The translations under genes and the position numbers were made by a program. Source: Arthrobacter sp. ISL-48 (GTDB lineage: Bacteria > Actinomycetota > Actinomycetes > Actinomycetales > Micrococcaceae). From it: a stretch of 64,000 bases of DNA. Of this stretch, positions 27,614 to 36,940 are shown piece by piece (positions within the stretch are counted from its first letter, which is position 1; every line of letters begins with the position of its first letter). The stretch covers positions 165,448-229,447 of the forward strand of contig NZ_JAGGPL010000002.1 of the NCBI RefSeq assembly GCF_018613805.1. The letters are read 5' to 3'. The notes under the pieces were generated by a model. That model was not told the DNA's origin and did not search any database. It saw nothing but the letters and a program-made list of their open reading frames with translations.

Positions 27614-28402
27614 ATGAGTCAACTTCCCGTGCAGGGAGCGCAAGTGGCTACGCGCATTGCCGGACTGTTACGAATCATTGGCCGCAAGCCGGAGGGGAGT
27701 CCGCTGGTGGAGTTGGTCCGGGAGTCGGGACTCACGCGGCCCACCATCCACCGGCTCCTGAATTCGCTGGCAGCCGAGGGGCTGCTGGATCACGAGGCAC
27801 GTACAGGCAACTGGGTCCTGGGGCCGGAAATTCTGCTGATGGGTTCCGTAGCTTCCGCACGGTTTCCGCTGGAGGAGATTGCCCGGCCCAGCCTTCGCCG
27901 GCTGGCCGGGGAAACCGGGGAAAGTGCCTTCTTCTCCGTCCGCCGCGGGGCAGAAACGGTCTGCCTGCTGCGCGAAGAGGGCAGCTTTCCCGTCCGCTCC
28001 TTCGTCCTGCATGAAGGCGTTCGCTTTCCCCTGGGCGTCGCCTCCGCGGGAACGGCGATCATGGCATTCCTGGCTGAAGTCGAGCAGGAGCAGTTGCTGG
28101 AGAACTGGCCTGCACACGCCGGGCAGTTCGCGGAAGCCCACACCGAAAGCGTCGTCCGGGCCAGCCTGGCGAAGACCAGGCGCGCTGGCTACTCCGTGAA
28201 CCCCGGCCTGGTGCTGGAGGGCAGCTGGGGGATGGGTGCCGCCGTCTTCGATCCCTCCGGGCGTCCGGCCTGGGCGCTCTCCCTCACTGGCATCGAACCA
28301 CGCTTCCGCGAGGACCGCCAAGACTCCCTGGGAAGGCTGCTGATGGAGGAAGCCCACCGGATCACCGCTCAGCTCGGCGGCCGCGGCAAAGACCTGTTGT
28401 GA
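27614..28402 (+). CDS. IclR-family transcriptional regulator
   Basis: A 262-aa regulator with an N-terminal winged helix (ELVRESGLTRPTIHRLLNSL, GLLDHEARTGNWVLG) and an IclR effector domain (VCLLREEGSFPVRS, PLGVASAGTAIMAFL, GYSVNPGLVLEGSWGMG). The ATG at 27614 follows AAGGGAGCAGA. The much longer open frame upstream is not coding. It is divergent from the CoA-transferase/thiolase operon, which it probably controls in response to an organic acid. Confidence 0.92.
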   Translation: MSQLPVQGAQVATRIAGLLRIIGRKPEGSPLVELVRESGLTRPTIHRLLNSLAAEGLLDHEARTGNWVLGPEILLMGSVASARFPLEEIARPSLRRLAGETGESAFFSVRRGAETVCLLREEGSFPVRSFVLHEGVRFPLGVASAGTAIMAFLAEVEQEQLLENWPAHAGQFAEAHTESVVRASLAKTRRAGYSVNPGLVLEGSWGMGAAVFDPSGRPAWALSLTGIEPRFREDRQDSLGRLLMEEAHRITAQLGGRGKDLL

Positions 28403-28507
28403 TGGCAGGAACGGCGGGCCCGGGCTGACGCTAGAGTGCCGCACCCAAAGGAGCCAGGGAAATCAGCACCAGGATCTACAAGGCCCTTCACCTGGGCGCG
28501 GGAGCGT

Positions 28508-29329
28508 TCACTTCCACCAGGTGTCGAAGATGGTGACCGGGACCGTGCGCTTGTGGCGGGTGCGGAGGTATTTTTGCTCGATCAGCTCGGCGGCGGCTTC
28601 GGGCACCTCGCGCCCTTCGAGGTAATCATCGATCTGGTCATAGCTCAGGCCCAGCTCATCCTCGTCAGTGCGGCCGGGCGTGCCGTCCAGGAGGTCGGCC
28701 GTGGGAACTTTTTCCCAGACCCGGGCGGGCGCGCCCAGTTCGGCCAGCAGCTCGCGGTTATGTCGCTTGTTCAGGCCAAACAGCGGAAGGATGTCCGCGC
28801 CGCCGTCGCCGTATTTCGTGAAGAAGCCGGTAACTGACTCCGCGCCGTGGTCCGTGCCGATCACCAGATAGTTGTATTCGCCGGCCAGGGCGTACTGCGC
28901 GGTCATACGGGCGCGGGCCTTCGTGTTGCCCTTGTGAAAATCTGAGATCGAGGCGCCGGCGGTCTTTTCGAACTCATCCTCGAAGCCGTCCACGGCAGCG
29001 GAGATATTGAACGTCCACTCCGTCTTCGGCTGGATGAAGTCCAAGGCGGCTTGGGCGTCATCCTCGTCGTGCTGGACACCATAAGGTAGGCGAACGGCCA
29101 CGAAGTTCGCATCCACGCCCTCTGCCTCCAGTTCCTCCACCGCCAGCTGCGCCAGCCGTCCGGCCAAGGACGAATCCAGGCCGCCGGAAATGCCCAGGAC
29201 AAAGCCCTTGGTCTGCGTGGCCTTGAGATAGTCCTTGAGGAACGCCACGCGCTTGCGCACCTCCCCGGCGGGGTCGATCCGGGGCTGCACGCCCATTTCT
29301 TCGATGATGGTGGCCTGGAGTTCGCGCAT
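28508..29329 (-). CDS. nadE: Ammonia-dependent NAD+ synthetase
   Basis: A 273-aa NadE that amidates nicotinic acid adenine dinucleotide to NAD+ at the end of NAD synthesis. The PP-loop is [16 protein letters not shown]. Other conserved stretches are [29 protein letters not shown] and [20 protein letters not shown]. There is no glutaminase domain. The ATG at 29329 matches the E. coli N-terminus. It lies 102 nt downstream of a LacI gene on the same strand and converges with iclR. Confidence 0.95.
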   Translation of the reverse strand: MRELQATIIEEMGVQPRIDPAGEVRKRVAFLKDYLKATQTKGFVLGISGGLDSSLAGRLAQLAVEELEAEGVDANFVAVRLPYGVQHDEDDAQAALDFIQPKTEWTFNISAAVDGFEDEFEKTAGASISDFHKGNTKARARMTAQYALAGEYNYLVIGTDHGAESVTGFFTKYGDGGADILPLFGLNKRHNRELLAELGAPARVWEKVPTADLLDGTPGRTDEDELGLSYDQIDDYLEGREVPEAAAELIEQKYLRTRHKRTVPVTIFDTWWK

Positions 29330-29431
29330 GTCACATAGCCTAGCCAGCGGTGTCAACAACGCTCAACTGTGTCCGCTGCTTCACTGCGTCCCGCTGCTCA
29401 GGCTGGGTGGGGCCCGTGGAGGCGCGGATGG

Positions 29432-30484
29432 TCAGTCCGGGGCGGGGCCAGTGGAAGCGCGGATGGTCAGGTGGGTGGGCATGATGGCCAGTTTGCGGCT
29501 GGACCGGCCGGGGGTGGGATTGAGCTGGGAGAGCAGCATGGACACCGCCACCCTCCCTGCCTGCTCTATGGGGCTGGCGATGGTGGTCAGTGGGGGATTG
29601 CAGAAGTCTGCGCCGAAGATGTCATCAGAGCCAACGATGCTCATGTCCTCGGGGACGCGCATACCCCGTTCACGCAGCCGCTGGAGCATGCCGATGGCCA
29701 GCAGATCGTTGAACACAATGCAGGCCGTTGCGCCCGTCCTGACGGCGGCGTCAGCTGCGGCGGCACCGGAAGTGGTCTTGGGAACGAAGGGCCCGATGCG
29801 GTGTGTTTCCATGCCACGCTTGGAGGAATCCTCCTCGAAGACCTTCCAGCGCGCCTGGTTGGACCACGACGTAGGCGGGCCGCTGACATAGCAGACGCGG
29901 TGATGACCCAGTGAGGAGAGGTGCTCCAAGGCCTGGATGATGGCCGACGGCGTATCGATCACCACGGTGGGTGCACTCGCGGAGGCCCTGTTAATGGTCA
30001 CGAGTGGCTGGGTTCCGGAGACCTCAGCCAGCTGGGCATCAGTGAGCCTCGAGGCGGCGAGGATAAAGCCGTCGGCGGACCGGCGCATCTTGTGCAGCGC
30101 TTCAAGCTCCATCTCGTTTGACTCCTCCGTGTCGACCAGGAGCTGGGTAACGCCGGCGGCCTTGAGTTGGTGCTGGGTTCCTCGGATGATGTCGAAGTAG
30201 AACGGGTTGGTGATGTCGGGGACCAGCACCGCCACGGCGTTGGTGCGTCCCGAACTGAGGCCCCTGGCCTGCGAGCTGGGAACGTAATTCAGCTGCGCAG
30301 CCAGTTCTTCGATGCGTTGGCGGGTGCGCGGGTTGACCCGGTCCGGCCTGGACAGTGCCCGGGAAACCGTGGACGTAGCAACGCCGGCCAGTTCCGCGAT
30401 ATCGCGGATCGTGGGCATCCGGTCGGTGGGCATCCGGGGTTGGCTCGTGACCGGAGTTTCCGAATTCGCCGTTGCCTTAGCCAT
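29432..30484 (-). CDS. LacI-family regulator of the glucuronide/uronate operon
   Basis: A 350-aa LacI/GalR regulator. The DNA-binding helix-turn-helix is TIRDIAELAGVATSTVSRAL and the hinge helix SSQARGLSSGRT. The effector domain contains VAVLVPDITNPFYFDI and IVGSDDIFGADFCNPP. A 27-residue N-terminal extension precedes the HTH. The ATG at 30484 has AAAGGG upstream. It is divergent from the 30706-43470 operon with palindromes between them, so local repression relieved by a uronate is the simplest model. Confidence 0.92.
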   Translation of the reverse strand: MAKATANSETPVTSQPRMPTDRMPTIRDIAELAGVATSTVSRALSRPDRVNPRTRQRIEELAAQLNYVPSSQARGLSSGRTNAVAVLVPDITNPFYFDIIRGTQHQLKAAGVTQLLVDTEESNEMELEALHKMRRSADGFILAASRLTDAQLAEVSGTQPLVTINRASASAPTVVIDTPSAIIQALEHLSSLGHHRVCYVSGPPTSWSNQARWKVFEEDSSKRGMETHRIGPFVPKTTSGAAAADAAVRTGATACIVFNDLLAIGMLQRLRERGMRVPEDMSIVGSDDIFGADFCNPPLTTIASPIEQAGRVAVSMLLSQLNPTPGRSSRKLAIMPTHLTIRASTGPAPD

Positions 30485-30594
30485 GGACCAGCCCTTTCTT
30501 ATGGTCTGCCCCGGGATTCGCTCCGAAGCAGGAGGCCCACGAGCTGCGCGGTGGGCATCCTCCAAGCATCATCAGACCACGCATGGCAACTTTT

Positions 30595-30608
30595 GGCAAC
30601 CGCTTGCC
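30595..30608. promoter_or_regulatory. LacI-type operator upstream of the uronate operon
   Basis: GGCAACCGCTTGCC is a CG-centred palindrome. A direct TGGCAAC copy lies 10 bp to the left (30584-30590), and GCAATGTTGC abuts on the right (30609-30618). The cluster sits about 100 nt before the binding-protein gene and just upstream of the divergent lacI start, as expected for an operator controlling both. Confidence 0.65.
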
Positions 30609-30705
30609 GCAATGTTGCAGCATCCATAGACTGGATTTCGAATCGCCTGCAGTGATGAGCGCCACATGACGTTGTGGCCATGTGGGTGTTCTAGAGGAGA
30701 AAACA

Positions 30706-32067
30706 ATGAGGTTTAGATCGTCTACCGGGCTGGCAGCAATCGTCACGGCCGCAGCACTGGCCCTTACCGCCTGCGGCTCAGGAGCAGGAACCACCGGTGG
30801 CTCCACAAGCTCTGACGGCAAGGTGGACGGAACGGGCAAGACCCTGAACGTCCTTACCGGTGTCCTTCCCCAGTACCCCGAGCAGCAGAAGCAGTGGCAA
30901 GCCGACATCGCGGCCAAGTTCAAGGCGGAGACCGGGGCCGACGTGAAGTTTGAAACCTTCGCCTCCGCAAACGACGAGCTCACGCGAATCCAGACTTCCG
31001 TGGTGTCGGGCCAGGGCCCGGACATCTACGGACTCGGCACCACATTCACTCCCACCGCCTACGCCACGAAGGCATTCGTGACCCTGTCCGATGATGATTG
31101 GAAGAAGGTTGGCGGCAAGGACCGCTTCAACCAGGCCGCCCTGGGTATCTCCGGTCCCGACGCGGACCACCAGGCCGGTATCCCCTTCGTCAGCCGTCCC
31201 TTTGTGATGGCGTACAACAAGGATCTCCTGGCTGCGGCAGGCATCGACAAGCCAGCCACCAGCTGGAATGAGCTTGCGGCGCAAGCCAAGAAGATGACCA
31301 AGGACGGCACCTTCGGGATTGCTACGGGCTACAAAGACAACTTCGATCCCTGGAAGTTCATCTGGGCCATGGCTGTCCAGGCGGGGAACCCCCTGGTGGA
31401 CGGCAACAAGCTCAAGATGGATGATCCCACTGTCAAGAAGGCATACCAGACCTACTTCGGCTGGCTGACCAATGACAAGGTAGTGGACCCCGCATCCGTG
31501 GGCTGGAGCAACAGCAACGCAGTGGCAGCGTTCGCCAGCGGCAAAGCCGGTTATCTGATGATGACGACGTCAAGCTCCATCCCGACGCTCAGCAGTTCAG
31601 CCGTCGCCGGCAAATTTGCGTACACCCTGATGCCCACCACGCCACCCGGCGAATCCAGCCCGAAGGGTGATGGTGCCAATGCTGCCAGCATCCTCTCCGG
31701 CGACAACCTCGTGGTGGCGGATTATTCGAAGCAGAAGGATCTCGCCTTCGCGTACATCAAGCTGATCACGTCCAAGGACGAGCAGCTCAACTACCAGAAG
31801 ATCTTCGGCGACCTGCCTGCCAATGCCGAGGCACTGGCCAGCCTGACTGACCCCGTGCTCAAGCCAATCGCTGACGCCGCAGCCAAGTCCAAGGCCACGC
31901 CGTTCACCGGAGCCTGGGGAGACATCCAGCTCGGCCTGCTGAACGTCACTGTCCAGTCGATTCCAGACCTGTCCAGGGGCAGCATCGATGGGTCAGCCCT
32001 CGAAACAAGGATCAAGGAGGCCCAGACCAAGGGCCAGGCGTCCCTTGACCGGGCATCAAAAGGATAA
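30706..32067 (+). CDS. Sugar ABC transporter substrate-binding lipoprotein
   Basis: A 453-aa family 1 extracellular binding protein. The lipobox is ALALTAC with Cys23, followed by a Gly/Ser/Thr linker. Core features are VVSGQGPDIYGLGTTFTP, AFVTLSDDDW, and a ligand-site region NPLVDGNKLKMDDPTVKKA. The ATG at 30706 has AGAGGAGAAAACA upstream. It heads a 13-kb operon of uronate enzymes, so the ligand is probably a glucuronide or uronate-containing oligosaccharide (inference). No ATPase gene accompanies it. Confidence 0.92.
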   Translation: MRFRSSTGLAAIVTAAALALTACGSGAGTTGGSTSSDGKVDGTGKTLNVLTGVLPQYPEQQKQWQADIAAKFKAETGADVKFETFASANDELTRIQTSVVSGQGPDIYGLGTTFTPTAYATKAFVTLSDDDWKKVGGKDRFNQAALGISGPDADHQAGIPFVSRPFVMAYNKDLLAAAGIDKPATSWNELAAQAKKMTKDGTFGIATGYKDNFDPWKFIWAMAVQAGNPLVDGNKLKMDDPTVKKAYQTYFGWLTNDKVVDPASVGWSNSNAVAAFASGKAGYLMMTTSSSIPTLSSSAVAGKFAYTLMPTTPPGESSPKGDGANAASILSGDNLVVADYSKQKDLAFAYIKLITSKDEQLNYQKIFGDLPANAEALASLTDPVLKPIADAAAKSKATPFTGAWGDIQLGLLNVTVQSIPDLSRGSIDGSALETRIKEAQTKGQASLDRASKG

Positions 32068-32073
32068 GTACTG

Positions 32074-33086
32074 ATGTCTACCGACGCTTCCAACGAAGTC
32101 CGGGTGGCGGCAGAATCCGCCGCCAGCCGGACCTCCCGGACCACCGCTTCCGTGGCGGGTCCGCCACCTGCCGGTGAGGACAACGGGCCCCGCAGGGGCC
32201 TGAGCGAACGCAATAGGCCTCTGTGGATGCTTATCCCCGGCGGGGCCCTGATGCTCATCATCATCGTGGTCCCGCTGGTCCTGGGGATCTACATGTCCAC
32301 CCTCAACCTGGACCAGTACACGCTTCGCCGATGGATCAGTGCACCCTTCATCGGCGTCGAGAACTTCGTGGAAGCAGTCACCACGTCACCGCTGCTGCAC
32401 GCGGTCTGGCTGAGCGTCAGCTACTCGCTGCTCGCCATGGTGGTCACTCTTCCGCTTGGCATCGCCGCCGCCGTTGCCACGCAGAACGCGTTCAAAGGAC
32501 GCGCCGTGGTCAGGTCCATCTTCCTCATTCCCTATGTGCTCCCTCATTTGTGGTCGCCACTGTCTGGCGCACCATGTTCCAGCCCGAAGGCATCGTCGAC
32601 AGGGGGCTGGGCTTGGTCGGCATCCATACAGGACTGTGGCTGAACGGCCCTCAGACTTTCTGGACGCTGGTCCTGGTCCAGATCTGGGCATCCTGGCCCT
32701 TCATCTACCTGCTCGCCCTGTCCGGACTGCAGTCCGTGGACCACGAGGTCCATGAAGCTTCGGCCTTGGATGGCGCCCTGTGGTGGAACAAACTCCGGTA
32801 CGTGATCTTCCCCTACCTGAAGGGCCCGCTCTCGCTGGCCTTCCTGATCGGCATGTTGCACCACATCAACAACTTCACGCTTCCTTACGTGCTGTTCGGA
32901 GTCCCGGCGCCATCCGACGTCGAAGTGCTCCCCATCCTTACCTATGTCACGAGCTTCCAAAGCTTCCGCTTCGGGTTGAGTGCGGCCATGGCCTTCATCT
33001 CCCTGGTGTTGATCGCCATCCCGCTGTTTGTCTACCTTCGCGCGGTCAAGCTTGACGACGCCGAGTCACCTGGAGCCAAGAAATGA
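32074..33086 (+). pseudogene. Sugar ABC transporter permease with a -1 frameshift
   Basis: The first frame starts at ATG 32074 and covers a Pro-rich N-terminus and spans 1-3 (LWMLIPGGALMLIIIVVPLV onward) up to IPYVLP. The sequence then continues one frame away as SFVVATVWRTMFQPEG and runs through the EAA-like loop EVHEASALDGALWWNKLR to a normal C-terminus at 33086. One missing base near 32541-32544 (a CCC run) accounts for the break. Restored, it would be a normal permease of about 337 aa. Without this subunit the importer could not work. Since the rest of the operon is intact, a sequencing error is as likely as a real mutation. Confidence 0.8.
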
Positions 33087-34012
33087 CTACCTCCACCGCA
33101 AGCAAGCGTCGAAATGCGGCCATGGCCGCCTCTGTCCCCCGCCCCGGCTCCGCACGGCAACACGAAGTAACAAGGCTCCTGCCCCGTCCACTGCTCGCCA
33201 TCATCCTGGTGTTCTTGGGTGCCCTGGTCCTGATTCCGGTGCTGTACATCTTCCTGGCATCGGTGAACTCGGACATCGGCGTGGCAAACGGCGAGTTTTG
33301 GCCCTCGACCGTCACGTTGCAGAACTACTCCAGTATCTGGACCAGTGTGGGCCTGGCCACGGGCCTGACCAACAGCGTCCTGGTGGCAGGAGCAACAGCA
33401 GTTGTCTCGGCGGCGATGTCGGTGTCCACGGCTTTTGTCCTCGTGCGTTACAGCTTCCGGGGCCGCCTTACCATCCTGCGCGGACTTCTCGCGCTGCAGT
33501 CCGTGCCCGGAACGCTCATGGTGCTCCCCGTGTTTGTGCTGTTTTCGTCGGCCGCCACATATCTCGGCATCCAGGTCATCGGGACGCAATGGGGATTGTT
33601 CGTCACGTACCTGACGTTCGCCATGCCGTTTTCCACCTGGGTCATGGTTACCTATCTGCGGGGCCTGCCCCGCGAACTGGAGGAGGCGGCGCGGATCGAT
33701 GGCGCCAGCAATGTGGGCGTCCTCTTCAGGATCATCCTGCCGCTGAGCTGGCCGGGCATCGTTGTCTCGGGCATCTTTGCCTTCCTGCTGGGCTGGAACG
33801 ACGTCCTCTTCGCGTCCGTCATGACCCGTCCGGAAAGCCAGACCGCTGCTGTGGCACTGCAGATCTTCGGTGCGTCCCAGGAAGGCGGTGCGATCCCGTT
33901 CTATGGCCAGATGATGGCAGCGGCCCTGGTCTGCGCAGCGCCAGTGGTGATTCTGTACCTGATTTTCCAGCGTTACCTAGTTGGCGGGCTCACCGCCGGA
34001 GGAGTTAAATAA
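33083..34012 (+). CDS. Sugar ABC transporter permease (MalG-like)
   Basis: A 309-aa permease starting in an ATGA overlap with the previous one. It has about six spans, the EAA loop ELEEAARIDGASNVGVLFR near residue 200, and the usual C-terminal YLVGGLTAGGVK. The basic head before the first span is about 35 residues. Only 2 nt separate it from the next gene. It pairs with the frameshifted permease. Confidence 0.92.
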   Translation: MTTSTASKRRNAAMAASVPRPGSARQHEVTRLLPRPLLAIILVFLGALVLIPVLYIFLASVNSDIGVANGEFWPSTVTLQNYSSIWTSVGLATGLTNSVLVAGATAVVSAAMSVSTAFVLVRYSFRGRLTILRGLLALQSVPGTLMVLPVFVLFSSAATYLGIQVIGTQWGLFVTYLTFAMPFSTWVMVTYLRGLPRELEEAARIDGASNVGVLFRIILPLSWPGIVVSGIFAFLLGWNDVLFASVMTRPESQTAAVALQIFGASQEGGAIPFYGQMMAAALVCAAPVVILYLIFQRYLVGGLTAGGVK

Positions 34013-34014
34013 CC

Positions 34015-34863
34015 ATGGTTTCAACCACCCAGTCCGCGTGGCCGCTGTCCGGCTTCGGGGACGAGATCGACGACGACCCGGCAGTCCAGATCGCGGTGCT
34101 GCAGGCGCTTGGCGCCAACCACATCGAGGTGCGCAGCGCGTGGGGCACCAACATCGTTGACCTCTCTGAGGACCAGCTCAAGGCCCTCGGCCAGCTGCTG
34201 TCCGAAAAGGGGATGAAAGTGTCGGCCATCGCCTCGCCCATCGGCAAGGTGGACGTCAGCCTTCCCGTTGAACACGAGGTGGAACGCCTCCGCCGGGCCG
34301 CCCATGCAGCGAAAGTCCTCGACGCAAAATACATCCGCATCTTCTCCTTCTACTACGGCGAATCCGTGGCCGTGGACAGCATCCGCAACGACGTCATCGA
34401 GCGGATGCGCGCCCTGGCCGCCGTCGCCGAGGAGGAAGGCGTGATCCTGCTGCACGAGAACGAGAAGGACATTTTCGGGGACGTTCCGGACCGCGTACTG
34501 GACATCATCGAAACGGTGAACTCCCCGGCCCTGAAAGTGGCCTGGGACGCCGCCAACTTCGTCCAGGTGGGCGTGAAGCCCTTTGACGAGGCCTATGCCA
34601 AACTGCGACCGCACCTGGAGTACCTCCAGGTCAAGGACGCGCTGTTCACCAACGGACACGTTGTTCCTGCCGGCGAAGGTGACGGCGACGTGCTGCGGAC
34701 GGTGGAGGCACTGAAGGCGGATGGCTACAGCGGCTTCGCCTCCCTTGAGCCGCATCTGGCCGGCGCGCACGGCCTTGGCGGATTTTCCGGTCCCACGGCA
34801 TTCGGTATTGCCGCACGCGCATTCGCCAAAGTAACAGCAGAAGCAGGAGTCCAGACAGCATGA
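34015..34863 (+). CDS. Sugar phosphate isomerase/epimerase-like TIM barrel protein (first copy)
   Basis: A 282-aa xylose-isomerase-like TIM barrel (AP endonuclease 2 fold). The segments GDEIDDDPAVQIAVL, ILLHENEKDIFGD, LKVAWDAANFVQVG and YLQVKDAL place metal-binding Glu, Asp and His residues at the usual strands. It starts 2 nt after the permease and ends in an ATGA overlap with a Gfo/Idh oxidoreductase, so it acts on the same substrate. The exact reaction is unknown; epimerase, isomerase or dehydratase are all possible in this fold. It may help remove a modification before the uronate enters the uxaC pathway. Confidence 0.85.
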   Translation: MVSTTQSAWPLSGFGDEIDDDPAVQIAVLQALGANHIEVRSAWGTNIVDLSEDQLKALGQLLSEKGMKVSAIASPIGKVDVSLPVEHEVERLRRAAHAAKVLDAKYIRIFSFYYGESVAVDSIRNDVIERMRALAAVAEEEGVILLHENEKDIFGDVPDRVLDIIETVNSPALKVAWDAANFVQVGVKPFDEAYAKLRPHLEYLQVKDALFTNGHVVPAGEGDGDVLRTVEALKADGYSGFASLEPHLAGAHGLGGFSGPTAFGIAARAFAKVTAEAGVQTA

Positions 34864-36026
34864 GTGACACGTTGAACGTAGCCATCGCCGGGTGCGGCGT
34901 CATCGGACGCACCCACGCGGTGGCCATCCACGAATTCGCTGAGGCGGGCATCGTGGCCCTGGTTGACGTTATTCCTGATGCGGCCGAGTCCCTTGCGGAC
35001 TTCATCGAGAAGAGCGGACGCCCCCGGCCGTCTGTTTACACCACCCTTGAGGCCGCTTTCGCTGCTGCCGACATACACCTCGTGGCTCTGGCCACGCCCA
35101 GCGGGCTGCACATCCAGCAAGGCCTCGAAGTGCTGGCCGCCGGAAAGCACGTAGTGATCGAGAAGCCGCTGGACGTGGATCTGAACCGGGCCCAGGAGAT
35201 CGAGGCGGCGGCACGGGAAGCCGCTCGCCGCGGCGTCGTCGCCGCGGTGATCAGCCAGCACCGCTTTGACCGGTCCAGCCTGGCCGTTGCGGATGCAGTG
35301 GCCAAGGGCCGCTTCGGCCGGCTGACTTCGGCCATCGCCTCCGTGGCGTGGTGGCGCGGGCAGGGCTACTACGACTCCGGTGACTGGCGGGGCACATGGT
35401 CGATGGATGGCGGCGGCGCCCTGATGAACCAGGGCGTCCACACCGTTGACCTGCTCCTCTGGTTCATGGGACGGCCCGTCGAGATCCACGCTCACACGGC
35501 GCGCCTTGCCCACGAACGGATCGAAGTCGAGGACACCGCCGTGGCCACCGTGACGTTCGAAAACGGCGGCCTGGCAGTGCTGCACGCCACCACGGCCGCG
35601 TACCCCGGGCTGACGGTCCGGGTTCAGCTGATGGGCTCGGAAGGCTCAGCCGTAGTGGACAACGACCAGCTGCAGTATTTCCACTCCAAGGATGCCGGCG
35701 GTGACTCTGCCGACATGGGGCTGCAGGGCGGGGGCAACCAGGCCGAACAGGAACTGGCCAAGTACCCGGAAGAAGACTACGAGGCCAAGGACCCCACTGT
35801 TTATCCGGCAGGGCACGTCCGCCAGTACCGCGACATCCTCGGGGCAATCGCCGAAGGCCGCCAGCCAGGTGTGACCGTCAGCGATGCCGTCAACGCCCTG
35901 GCTACCGTGCGGGCCGTCTACGTGTCGGCCACCCTGAATCAGGCAGTCCTGTTCGACGACGTCCTGGCCGGCAAGTACAACGACCTCGAAGTCCGCACGG
36001 GCAGCACCCCGACAGAAAGCATCTGA
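34860..36026 (+). CDS. Gfo/Idh/MocA-family oxidoreductase
   Basis: A 388-aa NAD(P)-dependent sugar oxidoreductase. It has an N-terminal Rossmann motif VAIAGCGVIGRTHAV and the family EKPL motif (VVIEKPLDVDLNRA). The C-terminal substrate domain contains DGGGALMNQGVHTVDLLLWF with the conserved His. It is coupled on both sides to TIM-barrel proteins. Such trios often interconvert keto-sugars or open glycosides by transient oxidation. Which sugar is used here is not determinable. Confidence 0.9.
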   Translation: MSDTLNVAIAGCGVIGRTHAVAIHEFAEAGIVALVDVIPDAAESLADFIEKSGRPRPSVYTTLEAAFAAADIHLVALATPSGLHIQQGLEVLAAGKHVVIEKPLDVDLNRAQEIEAAAREAARRGVVAAVISQHRFDRSSLAVADAVAKGRFGRLTSAIASVAWWRGQGYYDSGDWRGTWSMDGGGALMNQGVHTVDLLLWFMGRPVEIHAHTARLAHERIEVEDTAVATVTFENGGLAVLHATTAAYPGLTVRVQLMGSEGSAVVDNDQLQYFHSKDAGGDSADMGLQGGGNQAEQELAKYPEEDYEAKDPTVYPAGHVRQYRDILGAIAEGRQPGVTVSDAVNALATVRAVYVSATLNQAVLFDDVLAGKYNDLEVRTGSTPTESI

Positions 36027-36030
36027 CGCG

Positions 36031-36936
36031 ATGAAATTCTCAGTATTCACGGCCTCCACGCCCGACTGGACCCCCGAGGAGGCGGTCACCACGCTGGCCG
36101 GACAGGGGTGGGACGGCATCGAATGGCGGATCACCGACCAGGCAGACGCGCCGGAGCCGGGTTTCTGGGCCGGTAACAAGGCCTCCATCCCGCTGACCGG
36201 GCTCGAAGACAACATCGAGCGCATCGCCACCATCACCCGCAAGGCAGGCCTGGAGTTCTCCGGGATCGGCGGCTACGCGCGGTGTGACAACCGCGACGAC
36301 GTCGAACGCATGCTGGCGGCCACCGCCGCGCTGGGTGCCGGCCAGGTCCGGGTGACCACGCCGGCGCTCGGTACAGCCGTTTGGGGTAACCAGGAGCCGA
36401 GCGGAACCCCGTACCCTGTCCTGTTTGAGGCAGCCCGCCGCGACTTCGAGTGGGTCGCCGACCGTGCAGCCCACTACGGCGTCAAGGCGCTGGTGGAACT
36501 GCACCACCGCACCATCACGGCCTCGGCATCGTCGGCCCGCCGCCTGCTGGAGGGACTGGATCCGCAGCACGTGGGGGTCATCCATGACCTGGGCAATCTT
36601 CTCATCGAGGGCCAGGAGGACTACCTGCCGGCGTTCGAGCTGTTGGGGGAGTATCTGGCACACATCCATGTCAAGAACGCTGTCTGGGTCCGCGGAGATG
36701 AGACGGACGCCTCCGGAGCGGCCGTGTTCCAGAACGAATGGGCGCCCCTGAAGACCGGCCAAGGCAGCGTCCTGGAGTATTTCAAGGCGCTTGCCGCGTA
36801 CGGCTACGACGGCTGGGTCACGGTGGAGGACTTTTCGACAGAGCTTCCCTTGGCTGAACGTACCGCCGGAAACCTTGAGTACCTGCGGAGCACGGCGGCC
36901 CTCGCCGGGCTCACCGCCGGGGCCGGGGCGCGCTGA
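36031..36936 (+). CDS. Sugar phosphate isomerase/epimerase-like TIM barrel protein (second copy)
   Basis: A 301-aa relative of the 34015-34863 product but clearly divergent. Metal-site strands are GVKALVELHHRTI, GVIHDLGNLL, AHIHVKNAVWVR and GWVTVEDFS. The start is ATG 36031, 4 nt after the oxidoreductase stop. Two paralogous barrels flanking one Gfo/Idh enzyme suggest two successive stereochemical steps on one substrate. This gene ends 4 nt before uxaC. Confidence 0.85.
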   Translation: MKFSVFTASTPDWTPEEAVTTLAGQGWDGIEWRITDQADAPEPGFWAGNKASIPLTGLEDNIERIATITRKAGLEFSGIGGYARCDNRDDVERMLAATAALGAGQVRVTTPALGTAVWGNQEPSGTPYPVLFEAARRDFEWVADRAAHYGVKALVELHHRTITASASSARRLLEGLDPQHVGVIHDLGNLLIEGQEDYLPAFELLGEYLAHIHVKNAVWVRGDETDASGAAVFQNEWAPLKTGQGSVLEYFKALAAYGYDGWVTVEDFSTELPLAERTAGNLEYLRSTAALAGLTAGAGAR

Positions 36937-36940
36937 AACC

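Noticed and set aside
32530..32560. Programmed -1 frameshifting in the permease
   Set aside because: No X-XXY-YYZ slippery heptamer or downstream hairpin is evident; a lost base is simpler.
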